From positions 1 through 10,396 of the forward strand of contig JABJKL010000033.1 in assembly GCA_018660405.1 (NCBI GenBank): 10,396 nt of DNA, in the 5' to 3' direction. This DNA is from Pseudomonadota bacterium. GTDB taxonomy: Bacteria > Pseudomonadota > Gammaproteobacteria > Arenicellales > Arenicellaceae. Below are positions 1-7,197 of the stretch, in pieces (position 1 is the first letter of the stretch; every line of letters begins with the position of its first letter). A program made the position numbers and the translations under genes. The notes below the pieces were generated by a model that did no database searches, was not told the DNA's origin, and was given only the letters and a program-made list of their open reading frames with translations.

Positions 1-464
1 ATAAGACGACCCGAGGTCGAGCCCTGCGAACCAAAAGTAAAATTTAGGCCCGCTATGCCCTCAGGGAACTCATCGCTGGCGGAAAGCTCCGTTCTGGTAT
101 TTGCAATAAAGTAGCTAACAAAGGACTGATCTTCTATTCCCTGTGCAATCGCTTCTGATCCAGGCACCAATAATCTTGCACGAACTCCAGACAGACCACC
201 AAACCAGGCAAGCTGCACCTCGTTATTTTGGAATGCGGTAACTGCTGCTGCATAGGATTTGACCGGGATATAAGTTACTTCTACAGCCAAAGCCTCTTCC
301 AAATACGACGCCACTTTACCGAACCGAGCGCGTAAATTGGTCTCGTCTTGATCAGGTATCGCGGTAAATACAAAATCGGCAGCACTTAGCTGGGTGCCAA
401 CACCCATTATTTGCACGACAAAAGCACACGTACACACGCGAAGCACTGCTAGTAAGTGTTTCAA
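1..464 (-). CDS. Putative selenate/selenite ABC transporter substrate-binding protein (PhnD-like), 3' end beyond window
   Basis: Periplasmic binding component of an ABC importer in the phosphate/phosphonate-binding (PhnD) superfamily. The 154 visible residues start with a signal peptide (about 1-28, ending LSA before ADFVF), followed by the family pattern FTAIPDQDETNLRARFG (33-49), a middle segment with VQLAWFGGLSGVRAR (83-97) and FTFGSQGSTSGRL (142-154). Position 1 of the window cuts the gene. The start is a TTG at 464-462 with GAGGA six bases upstream; the overlapping reading frame that begins with ATG is only a shadow. PhnD-like proteins encoded next to selenocysteine genes are generally annotated as putative selenate binders, and this one directly follows tRNA-Sec and selAB on the same strand. 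The ligand is therefore inferred from context; phosphonate or phosphite binding cannot be excluded from sequence alone. Confidence 0.85.
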   Translation of the reverse strand, partial: MKHLLAVLRVCTCAFVVQIMGVGTQLSAADFVFTAIPDQDETNLRARFGKVASYLEEALAVEVTYIPVKSYAAAVTAFQNNEVQLAWFGGLSGVRARLLVPGSEAIAQGIEDQSFVSYFIANTRTELSASDEFPEGIAGLNFTFGSQGSTSGRL

Positions 465-470
465 TAGTCT

Positions 471-475
471 TCCTC
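471..475 (-). promoter_or_regulatory. Ribosome binding site that selects a TTG start
   Basis: GAGGA lies six bases before a TTG codon at 464-462. No ATG or GTG in this frame is better placed ahead of the signal peptide. An ATG at 477-475 is in a different frame. Confidence 0.6.
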
Positions 476-492
476 ATAAATATAATTTTAAA

Positions 493-586
493 TGGCGGAG
501 GTGGATGGGAATCGAACCCACCACTCGCCTTACGACGAGTCACCGGTTTTGAAGACCGGGGAAGCCACCAGACTACATTCACCTCC
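493..586 (-). tRNA. selC: tRNA-Sec (selenocysteine tRNA, anticodon UCA)
   Basis: A 94-nt tRNA, long because of its extra arm. The acceptor stem pairs 580-586 with 497-503 (seven perfect pairs), then discriminator G and an encoded CCA (493-495). The T arm has a 7-nt loop TTCGATT and six pairs, so acceptor plus T stem give the 13-bp stack typical of tRNA-Sec. The anticodon loop is CTTCAAA (548-554) in a five-pair stem, giving UCA, which reads UGA. The variable arm has an ACTCG/CGAGT stem. It is charged with Ser by SerRS, converted to Sec by SelA and delivered by SelB, both encoded just upstream on the same strand. Likely cotranscribed with selAB and the downstream transporter gene. Confidence 0.97.
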
Positions 587-627
587 AAAAATCATTATTT
601 ACTGATTCAATTATTTACTCGATAGAT

Positions 628-2568
628 TTACCTCAACTGATTGGCCGCAGCTGCGGCTTTGGTCAACACACGAAAATCTCCGTCGCGAATGGTAATGCGA
701 TTTCGATCAAAATACTCCAAAATTGGTATCACGTATTTTCTGGAGCTATCTGTCAGCACCCGAAAATCTGAAACTGTAAATCGGCTGGGGGGCGGATACG
801 TCTCTGATAATTGCCGTTTTATCCCTTCAAACGTATCCAGATGAAACACTAACAACTTCTTGCCGCTTTGATCTTTCAGCGGGATAAGTTTACCCGACTC
901 CTTTAAGTACTGGTAAGCACGTTTTTTATCGGGGTCCTGGCCCGTCACTTCGTCCAACGATGGCGTTGTGGCGCCATTTTCGCGATATACCTGTTCGATA
1001 GAGTCAATCAACTCTCGATCGGATGAACTAATATTGTCGTTCTGATCAAACTTGAATAGCCGTATGGTTTTACCCGTTACCACGAGCTTTTCTGTATCGC
1101 CTAAATACTTTATTAGATATTCAACAATAGTCGCAGAACATGATTTCACGCATGACGCACGGAAGAGATCCAGATTCTGGCCGGGGTCAGAGGGGTTTTG
1201 TTGGTGAAATTTTTCAAGCGCACTGATTGCCGCCTCGCACAAACCCTCAAATGCCTGTGAATCAACCACAACGGTATCTTCTATAAGCACAGCTTTGGAT
1301 TTATCCAGAACTGCTTTAACTTCGGGCATTGAAGCGTTCGACCGCTCAGCAAGGCCAAGCAGGGAGATGCCCTGTGTTCCTGCAGCATGAATATGAGCAA
1401 TAACCTTTCCTCCCGTATCGGCTTGCTCAAGTTTTTGTAGATGCATTGCAAGCGCATTTTTCGACATCTGTAATAATCCTTCCGAAGTGTCGAGAATTTC
1501 ACCGCCACCAAACGTCATAACAGGAGAACACGTTCGAGCGATAAAGTGCTCACCAGTACTGACAACCACAGGTGCTCTGCAACGAAACTGAACCAGCAAG
1601 CTTGCGCCTTGTTCAAGAAGACTTGCTTCTAAGCCTCCTTCTACTATCCTCATTTTTGCGAGCACTTCTTCGGTGCCGAATAACAGCCGTATCGCTTCAT
1701 TTCGTTTCGGAAGGCGGGGCAAATCATCAAGGATGCGTAATCTGGCATGCAAGCAGCTTGTTTCTTGTATTGATCCTGGCTTTATCAAGACCTGTCCGCG
1801 ACTCAATTGCTCGCGCTTAATTCCTCGCAAGTTGACGGCAACCCGTTGCCCTGGAAACGCCTCGGTGGTTTTATGGCCGTGCACCTGTATCTCACGAATA
1901 TTTGCCTTAAGCCCCGCAGGCATAATTTCGACTTCGTCTTCACATTGAATAGCACCGTTCCTGAGTGTTCCGGTGCCCACCGTGCCAGAGCCATCGATAG
2001 TAAAAGCACGATCAATCGGCAAATAAAAATTATCAGCGCTGCTTCGATGCTGTTTTTTGGCGATCATGTTTGCCAGCGCCTGAATCAGCTCATCAATACC
2101 GTTCCCGTTTATGGTTGAAACGACGTAATTTGGACCATTTTCCAAAAAAGTTCCCTGAACTGTTTCTCTTATGTCGTCCAGCGATTTATCCAGCATGCTT
2201 TGATCTGCAAGATCAGATTTGGTGACCACAATAAGACCCTGTTTTATGCCCAGCAACCGTGCGATGGCCAGATGCTCAAGAGTTTGAGGTTTTATGCCCT
2301 CGTCTGCGGCCACAACCAGCAAAACAGCATCGATCCCGGTAGCCCCCGAAATCATGGTTCGAACAAAATCTTCGTGTCCCGGTACGTCGATAAAATCAAC
2401 GATACCTCGCTCAGTTTCCAGATACGCGAAGCCCAGCACGATCGACATACCCCTGCGCTTCTCTTCTTCCAATCGATCCGTTTCCGCGCCCGTCAAGGCT
2501 TTTACCAACGCCGTCTTGCCATGATCAACATGGCCCAGAACTCCCACTGTCAGCTGTTCTTCCGTCAC
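628..2568 (-). CDS. selB: Selenocysteine-specific translation elongation factor SelB
   Basis: GTPase that carries Sec-tRNA-Sec to the ribosome at UGA codons followed by a SECIS hairpin. The 646 residues are close to the usual 600-650. G motifs are visible in order: GHVDHGKT (12-19), RRGMSI (38-43, with Ser where many homologues have Thr), DVPGHE (61-66) and TKSD (116-119). EF-Tu-like beta-barrel domains follow, then a long C-terminal part (roughly 390-646) that matches the winged-helix array binding the SECIS RNA. The start is GTG at 2568-2566, one base after the selA stop, so the two are translationally coupled. The stop lies 41 bases before tRNA-Sec. Cytoplasmic. Identification is firm. Confidence 0.98.
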   Translation of the reverse strand: MTEEQLTVGVLGHVDHGKTALVKALTGAETDRLEEEKRRGMSIVLGFAYLETERGIVDFIDVPGHEDFVRTMISGATGIDAVLLVVAADEGIKPQTLEHLAIARLLGIKQGLIVVTKSDLADQSMLDKSLDDIRETVQGTFLENGPNYVVSTINGNGIDELIQALANMIAKKQHRSSADNFYLPIDRAFTIDGSGTVGTGTLRNGAIQCEDEVEIMPAGLKANIREIQVHGHKTTEAFPGQRVAVNLRGIKREQLSRGQVLIKPGSIQETSCLHARLRILDDLPRLPKRNEAIRLLFGTEEVLAKMRIVEGGLEASLLEQGASLLVQFRCRAPVVVSTGEHFIARTCSPVMTFGGGEILDTSEGLLQMSKNALAMHLQKLEQADTGGKVIAHIHAAGTQGISLLGLAERSNASMPEVKAVLDKSKAVLIEDTVVVDSQAFEGLCEAAISALEKFHQQNPSDPGQNLDLFRASCVKSCSATIVEYLIKYLGDTEKLVVTGKTIRLFKFDQNDNISSSDRELIDSIEQVYRENGATTPSLDEVTGQDPDKKRAYQYLKESGKLIPLKDQSGKKLLVFHLDTFEGIKRQLSETYPPPSRFTVSDFRVLTDSSRKYVIPILEYFDRNRITIRDGDFRVLTKAAAAANQLR

Positions 2569-2569
2569 G

Positions 2570-3958
2570 CTACACTAAATTCTCAATAGCCGATTGTATG
2601 TGCTTGACCTGTTGCGGCATCACGGTTCGTAAATCAATCACAAAGGCATCTTCAGAAATGCGCCCGACGATCGCGGGCGTGTGCTTCCGCAATATTCTGG
2701 CGATTTTTTCTGCGCTGTGTTTTTCAGATTCAATCTTGATAACGTGGGTAGGTAATTCGTTCATAGGGGCTGATCCACCACCGATATAACTTGTACTCTC
2801 TTCAATCCATGCCTTGATGCGCTTCTGCTTATTTAAAATTTTTAGTAAGGCATTTGATCGTTTTTTTATCGAGGCCTTGTCTTCGCTAATCATTTTCAGT
2901 ATGGGCACACGCTCAACTGCTAATTCAGGAACCCGATACAAACCCAGAGTGGCCTCCAACGCTGCCAGCGATAGCTTGTCAATTCGCATGGCTCGTAGCA
3001 GTGGATTTTTCTTAATTTGCGCGATCACTTTGGACTTACCAACAATGATTCCCGCCTGCGGACCCCCTAACAGCTTGTCGCCACTAAACATCACCGCATC
3101 GACGCCGTCTCGTACCATTTGCTGGACACTACATTCGTCTTTTACGCCGAAAGGCGTTAGATCCACTAGCGCACCGCTGCCTAGATCATTCACCATATAA
3201 AGATCCCGGCTGTGGGCCAGCTCGACAAGCTCTTTTAATTTTGGGCTTTCGGTAAACCCGACCACTTTGTAGTTACTGCAATGATTGCGGAGAATGACGC
3301 CGGTTTCCTCACTAATAGCCCGCTCGTAATCCGACAAATGCGTTTTATTGGTGGTCCCCACTTCCTTCATAATGGCACCAGTGGCCGCAATCACATCGGG
3401 CATACGAAACCCGCCACCAATCTCAATGAGCTCTCCTCGTGAAACTATGGTCTCTTTGTCTTTACTGAGGGTATTTAAACTGACCAAAACCGCGGCAGCG
3501 CAATTGTTCACGACAACCGCTGCCTGGGCGCCGGTGATCTTTTTCAAAATCTCTTCAATATGCATATATCGTGAGCCACGCTTGCCGGAATTCAGGTTGA
3601 ATTCCAGGTTTGAGTAGCCCAGAGCCGCTTCCCTGATGGCATCGATAGTTTCTTCAGCGATGGGCGCACGGCCAAGATTGGTGTGCAGAATTATTCCGGT
3701 CGCATTGATGACAAGCTTCAGAGATCGTTCCCTGCCGCCAAGGATTTCGTTACGGATATCATCAATAAATTCATCGCTGGAAAAATCAGGGAGTGTGAAA
3801 TGATCGTTTTTCCGGATTTGCTCGCGCACAGTATCAAGGCTAAGCCGCAACGCAGACACCACTTCATGCCGCGAATACTGTTCGCACAGAGCCACCACCG
3901 CACCGCCTTCGAGCAGTCGCTGTACATTCGGAATGGCTCTGAATTGCTGCTTACTCAT
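2570..3958 (-). CDS. selA: L-seryl-tRNA(Sec) selenium transferase SelA
   Basis: PLP enzyme that converts Ser-tRNA-Sec to Sec-tRNA-Sec using selenophosphate; homodecameric in bacteria. The 462 residues match E. coli SelA in length. Landmarks: an N-terminal tRNA-binding helical region (1-80), INATGIILHTNLGRAP (84-99), NNCAAAVL (151-158), the glycine-rich GGGFRMPDV (181-189) and SGDKLLGGPQAG (292-303), whose Lys295 is the PLP Schiff-base lysine at the same number as in E. coli. The ATG at 3958-3956 has an AAGGA Shine-Dalgarno sequence just upstream. It heads the selA-selB-selC cluster. SelD, which supplies selenophosphate, is not in this window. Confidence 0.98.
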   Translation of the reverse strand: MSKQQFRAIPNVQRLLEGGAVVALCEQYSRHEVVSALRLSLDTVREQIRKNDHFTLPDFSSDEFIDDIRNEILGGRERSLKLVINATGIILHTNLGRAPIAEETIDAIREAALGYSNLEFNLNSGKRGSRYMHIEEILKKITGAQAAVVVNNCAAAVLVSLNTLSKDKETIVSRGELIEIGGGFRMPDVIAATGAIMKEVGTTNKTHLSDYERAISEETGVILRNHCSNYKVVGFTESPKLKELVELAHSRDLYMVNDLGSGALVDLTPFGVKDECSVQQMVRDGVDAVMFSGDKLLGGPQAGIIVGKSKVIAQIKKNPLLRAMRIDKLSLAALEATLGLYRVPELAVERVPILKMISEDKASIKKRSNALLKILNKQKRIKAWIEESTSYIGGGSAPMNELPTHVIKIESEKHSAEKIARILRKHTPAIVGRISEDAFVIDLRTVMPQQVKHIQSAIENLV

Positions 3959-4034
3959 ACTTCCTTCTTTATTTGCCCACTCACTATTCTAACGGCGCCT
4001 GTAAAGACTCCGGAAACATTGTTATTGAGCTACC

Positions 4035-4040
4035 AGTATA
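4035..4040 (-). promoter_or_regulatory. Possible -10 box for the selA-selB-selC block
   Basis: TATACT on the minus strand, 76 bases before the selA start, within the 3959-4153 gap that otherwise has no gene. No convincing -35 lies at the usual spacing, so this is a weak call. The gap must nevertheless hold the promoter, because the terminator at 4154-4186 isolates the block from upstream transcription. Confidence 0.25.
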
Positions 4041-4153
4041 GCGTTTCGGCAAGACGCATTTTGCACGAAGCCTTTTATTTCAACAAGTTAAAACATCCAG
4101 TTCAACACAATTATTTAAACAAGATTGACAAGACAGTGGATAAACCGTGGACC

Positions 4154-4186
4154 AAAAAAAAGGCCTGGAATTTCCAGGCCTTTTTT
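4154..4186 (-). terminator. Rho-independent terminator of the redoxin selenoprotein gene
   Basis: Near-perfect inverted repeat GGCCTGGAA/TTCCAGGCC (4162-4180) flanked by eight A on the left and six T on the right. It is therefore symmetric and could act in both directions, but only the minus-strand gene ending at 4222 lies just upstream of it. It insulates that gene from selA. Confidence 0.9.
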
Positions 4187-4221
4187 ACTTCATATATTAA
4201 TGAATTTCTACTGATGCGAAC

Positions 4222-5316
4222 TCATTCAGGGTGCCGAACGCCTTCAGGAGCCCGTTGGCGGTCATGTTCACTGATACTCAAGCTAAAGGTCAGCGGCAAA
4301 CTAGAGGGTTCGAAGCAGTATTCGTCGTCGCAAGTCTGATATTCCAGATTAGCGCTAATTTCAAGGGTCTCACCTTCAATATTGGGTGATAGTGTCATTA
4401 TTCGGCTTACTCTGACCTTACCGTGATAAACCGGAACTGACTCATCAATCACTTCCAAATACATAATCTCCGGTTCCGGAAGCTTCAGTTCACCTTCCTG
4501 CAACATCGGATTATCATTAAGCACAAGATCTACCGCACGGTAATCTGAACCCTCAGCATATAGATGTACCTTGTCGTAAAGATCAAATTCGGCCACTAGT
4601 AAAAACTGATTTCCCGGCTGAGCCTCCTCTTCAGAAAGGAATGCCGTCATCTTGAATTGAGGCTGTATATCGGCCTCTACTCTTTGACCACCGGCCTCAC
4701 CTGCGCCATAGGAGCTCATTAGCACGCTATCCACTGTCAGGCGTTGACGATGCGACATGTTAAAAAACTTCTCCTGTACCACACCATTTTCATCAACAAT
4801 GTAGGTTCCAGGGAAGGCCATGCCGTCCACCCGACTACCGGGTTCAGGGTTTGGATTGCGCAGACCGAACGACTCAATAACTTCAGACTCCGGATCGGCG
4901 ATCATATTAAAACGAAAAGGTCCTTTGCGTTCAGAAAAGGATTGTAGAATTTCAACGGTATCGTAGCTAATGGCTATTACACCAAGCCCCCGGGCTACCA
5001 GGTCATCATAGGATTGTTCCAGCTGGACCAGCTGGGTTTTACAAAATGGTCACCAGTCTGCCGAACGGTGAAAAACAATGTATGCACCGTTGGGGCCTTT
5101 CATCTCATCAAAACTTCTGGCATTACCATGCTGATCCATTCCCACAACATCGGGAATAGTCGCACCCACTTCCGGCCCGGTAGACCAGCCGTCTAGTGAA
5201 GGAGCATCATCAAACACGAATTCTTCTTCCTGTGCATGAGCAAAATTTAGTCCAAGTGACAGAATGATCCCAATCACTGATCCAAGTAACAATGGGCGGG
5301 TGTTAAATTTATTCAT
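4222..5316 (-). CDS. Selenocysteine-containing redoxin (AhpC/TSA-like) fused to a DsbD-alpha-like domain, Sec at residue 89
   Basis: An exported thioredoxin-fold protein of 364 residues when the in-frame UGA at 5052-5050 is read as Sec. The signal peptide is about 1-30 (hydrophobic IGIILSLGLNFAHA). The redoxin domain follows: IVFHRSADW, then U89-P-F-C92, then KTQLVQLEQSYDDLVARG, IAISYD, and FPGTYIVDENG near 168-178. This is the canonical peroxiredoxin/thioredoxin layout with Sec replacing the first catalytic Cys. The C-terminal part (about 220-357) resembles the N-terminal domain of DsbD, including YQTCDDEYC with Cys329 and Cys334. Downstream of the UGA the frame stays open for 275 codons, and a SECIS-like hairpin starts 15 nt after it. 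I chose ATG 5316-5314 over a TTG 15 bases upstream because it gives a normal signal peptide. Likely a periplasmic thiol/selenol oxidoreductase or peroxidase; the substrate is unknown. Gene callers would report two fragments. Confidence 0.93.
5019..5035 (-). promoter_or_regulatory. Bacterial SECIS element of the redoxin selenoprotein
   Basis: Six perfect pairs CCAGCU/AGCUGG close a GGUCC loop. The stem starts 15 nt and the loop 21 nt after the UGA. Bacterial SECIS hairpins place the loop about 16-37 nt after the UGA, with a G in the first two loop bases, and the E. coli fdhF loop also contains GGUC. It lies within the coding sequence, as expected for bacteria. Confidence 0.85.
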
Positions 5317-5460
5317 TATTGTTTCTAACAAAGTAGGGTTGCACGCAGACCTGAGTCTAATCGCTATGTGTGGTAATTAAAAGACCCTGCCAATATCGTA
5401 TTGCTTGCGTGTGGGATCAACAAAGACACAGGACGACTTCCCTTCTGCCGCGCACGCTTT

Positions 5461-5495
5461 TATACTAGTCGGCCGTTTTTACAAGAGAAAAGGAA
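5461..5495 (+). promoter_or_regulatory. Possible -10 box and Shine-Dalgarno of the FAH-family gene
   Basis: TATACT at 5461-5466 is 36 bases before the ATG, and AGGAA at 5491-5495 has six bases of spacing to it. The ribosome site is convincing. The -10 box lacks a clear -35 partner. The 5317-5501 gap between the two divergent genes must hold promoters for both. Confidence 0.4.
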
Positions 5496-5501
5496 CTAAA
5501 C

Positions 5502-6644
5502 ATGCGACATTTCCTCAAGATTACGCTGTTTTTGCTGTTTGTGAGCCCCGCTATTAGTCTCGCCCAGGATGGGAACCTTAGTAGCGTCGAACCATTTAAA
5601 CTCGGTACCTTTGAAATTGAAGGTACTCCCAAGGTAGGTGTGGTCTTAAGAGACGAATTTATTGTTGATCTAAACGCCGCAAATCAGGACCTGGAATCCG
5701 ACTCGGCATACTCTAGTGTAGCGATGCCAGCGGACATGATCGAATTGATCAGTCGCTATGAAGACGGATTGAAAAACCGACTCTATGAACTGGTTAATCA
5801 TTTGGTGAGCGAAAACATGGTCACCGGCAGCAATGCTGCAGACTATGTCTACGCGCATGAAGATCTACACACTATGGCGCCACTGATGTACCCAAGCAAA
5901 ATTCTTAATGCGGCCGTGAATTTTTTAAGCCATGTGAACGAACAGGGTACCGAAGAAGAACGTGCTGCGATTCAAAAACAAAGAATCGAAAACCGAGGCG
6001 TGCCTTACTTGTTTCTAAAACCCGGCCGTGGAGCGGTTATTGGTGCTAGTGACTCAATTGTGATTCCATACGGCCGAAACCGAACTGACTGGGAAGTAGA
6101 ATTGGGCACCGTCATTGGTCGAACGGGCAAATATATATCAGCGGCTGATGCTCAAGACTATGTGTTCGGTTATACCGTTACCATGGATATTTCCGACCGT
6201 GGTGGGCGTCCCCCCGGTGGTGGTGATTTCACCTCAGATTGGTTCGTCGGTAAAGGGCATGACACCTTCGCACCGATGGGGCCGTGGATAGTTCCCAAAG
6301 AATTCTATGGCGACCCGATGGATAATCTACGCCAGACGCTGACAGTTGATGGCGAAGTAATGCAGGACGCGCAAGCCGGAGATATGATCCACTCCTTATG
6401 GGAACTGGTCGAATACGCGTCGTCAATCATGACCTTGTATCCTGGCGATTTGATTAATAACGGCACTTCCGGCGGCACCGGTGCCGGCACAGCGGTACGC
6501 GGAGAACAGCGCTTTTTGCAACCTGGCGAAATCGTCGAAGCCACTATCGATGGCATTGGTACTATGCGTATGACCGTAGTCGGTGAAGACGCGCCCGCGG
6601 AAGGTTCTGGCTCTCGTTTACCGGCTATTGATTCTTATCGATAG
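5502..6644 (+). CDS. Exported fumarylacetoacetate hydrolase (FAH) family protein
   Basis: A 380-residue protein with an N-terminal signal peptide (about 1-22, ending SLAQ), then an FAH-fold domain. Visible landmarks: YPSKILNAAVNF (130-141), FLKPGRGAVIG (171-181), the acidic metal-binding motif DWEVELGTVIG (196-206, E198 and E200) with D229 further on, VGKGHDTFAPMGPW (249-262) matching the usual GKGFDTFGPLGPW block, and NNGTSGGTGAG (319-329) at the usual TGTPAG loop. Family members cleave C-C bonds, decarboxylate or hydrate keto acids with Mg or Mn. Members are normally cytoplasmic, so the signal peptide is notable; the substrate is not predictable. Divergent from the selenoprotein redoxin. 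Its last 25 codons plus terminator recur at 9793-9926. Confidence 0.92.
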   Translation: MRHFLKITLFLLFVSPAISLAQDGNLSSVEPFKLGTFEIEGTPKVGVVLRDEFIVDLNAANQDLESDSAYSSVAMPADMIELISRYEDGLKNRLYELVNHLVSENMVTGSNAADYVYAHEDLHTMAPLMYPSKILNAAVNFLSHVNEQGTEEERAAIQKQRIENRGVPYLFLKPGRGAVIGASDSIVIPYGRNRTDWEVELGTVIGRTGKYISAADAQDYVFGYTVTMDISDRGGRPPGGGDFTSDWFVGKGHDTFAPMGPWIVPKEFYGDPMDNLRQTLTVDGEVMQDAQAGDMIHSLWELVEYASSIMTLYPGDLINNGTSGGTGAGTAVRGEQRFLQPGEIVEATIDGIGTMRMTVVGEDAPAEGSGSRLPAIDSYR

Positions 6645-6700
6645 CTTTTCGGGAATTACCGAAAAGGTCTCGATTCTTCGGAATTGAGGCCTTTTTTATT
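6567..6700 (+). repeat. 134-bp direct repeat, copy 1 (3' end of FAH-family gene plus terminator)
   Basis: Matches 9793-9926 at a constant offset of 3226 with no gap. Four differences are visible, at 6581, 6589, 6656 and 6659 (97% identity). It covers codons 356-380, the stop and the full terminator, then stops abruptly on both sides. Confidence 0.97.
6645..6697 (+). terminator. Double-hairpin rho-independent terminator of the FAH-family gene
   Basis: A first hairpin, CTTTTCGG/CCGAAAAG (6645-6666), is followed at once by an 11-pair stem (6666-6676 with 6681-6691) capped by the stable UUCG tetraloop and trailed by six T. The convergent small gene on the minus strand stops 11 bases to the right, so it may also serve that gene. 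Confidence 0.95.
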
Positions 6701-6707
6701 CGAAGAG

Positions 6708-7037
6708 TTAGTCAGAGATATTATCTAAAATTGATCTGCTGGACGATGATACTCGGCGAAAAAGCAATAAAACAATCAAAATAGTTATATAGGCAATAAG
6801 CACAAACAAGGTATGAATCACAATATTGTCACCACCAATCAAGTTATAGGCAACGTGGTATTGTGAACCAATGCTCATTAGCTCGAACCCTTGAGACATC
6901 GAGGATTTCACCGATTCTTGAATAGAAAGCAGGTATTCCGGGGCTTTCACCACCAAAATGATCTGCAGTGACAAACCGATCAGGGAAGCTAGTACTACCC
7001 GACCACTGAGGAATAATAAATTAAGAGTAGAATTCAT
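6708..7037 (-). CDS. Small membrane protein, two predicted transmembrane helices, function unknown
   Basis: The 109-residue protein is not recognised. It has two hydrophobic segments, about 6-30 (LLFLSGRVVLASLIGLSLQI) and 72-93 (IVIHTLFVLIAYITILIVLL), separated by a polar loop of about 40 residues, with a basic RR after the second segment and a Ser-rich tail. The N-terminus and tail are probably cytoplasmic with the loop in the periplasm. The ATG at 7037-7035 has only a weak GGGA upstream. It lies downstream of the cytochrome gene on the same strand, but with a 160-base gap it may be a separate transcript. It could be real though poorly conserved; the strong hydrophobic pattern favours a gene. 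Confidence 0.6.
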   Translation of the reverse strand: MNSTLNLLFLSGRVVLASLIGLSLQIILVVKAPEYLLSIQESVKSSMSQGFELMSIGSQYHVAYNLIGGDNIVIHTLFVLIAYITILIVLLLFRRVSSSSRSILDNISD

Positions 7038-7197
7038 ATGTTTCTTGTCCCATTAGCACTAAACAACGTGAATGAAATTCCCGGTTAATAATAAAGCATG
7101 CATTCTAAAAAGCAGAGGTGCAAGAAGCTATTGGTGAGAGGGCCAAAAACGTGCCCGAAGGTGAGTTTAACGGGATAAAAGCCAGGACACAGCGGGA

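Noticed and set aside
352..588. 78-codon minus-strand open frame over the tRNA and transporter start
   Set aside because: It is a translation of tRNA-Sec followed by the wrong frame of the binding-protein signal peptide; the other frame has the family motifs.
2200..2589. 129-codon plus-strand open frame
   Set aside because: Antisense shadow of the conserved SelB GTPase domain.
3683..4339. 218-codon plus-strand open frame
   Set aside because: It runs antisense through selA, across the terminator at 4154-4186 and into the antisense of the redoxin gene, with no recognisable domain.
4222..4905. A separate 227-residue gene starting at an internal Met
   Set aside because: It is the in-frame continuation of the redoxin after the Sec codon; the Met lies inside the thioredoxin fold, and no ribosome site supports a new start.
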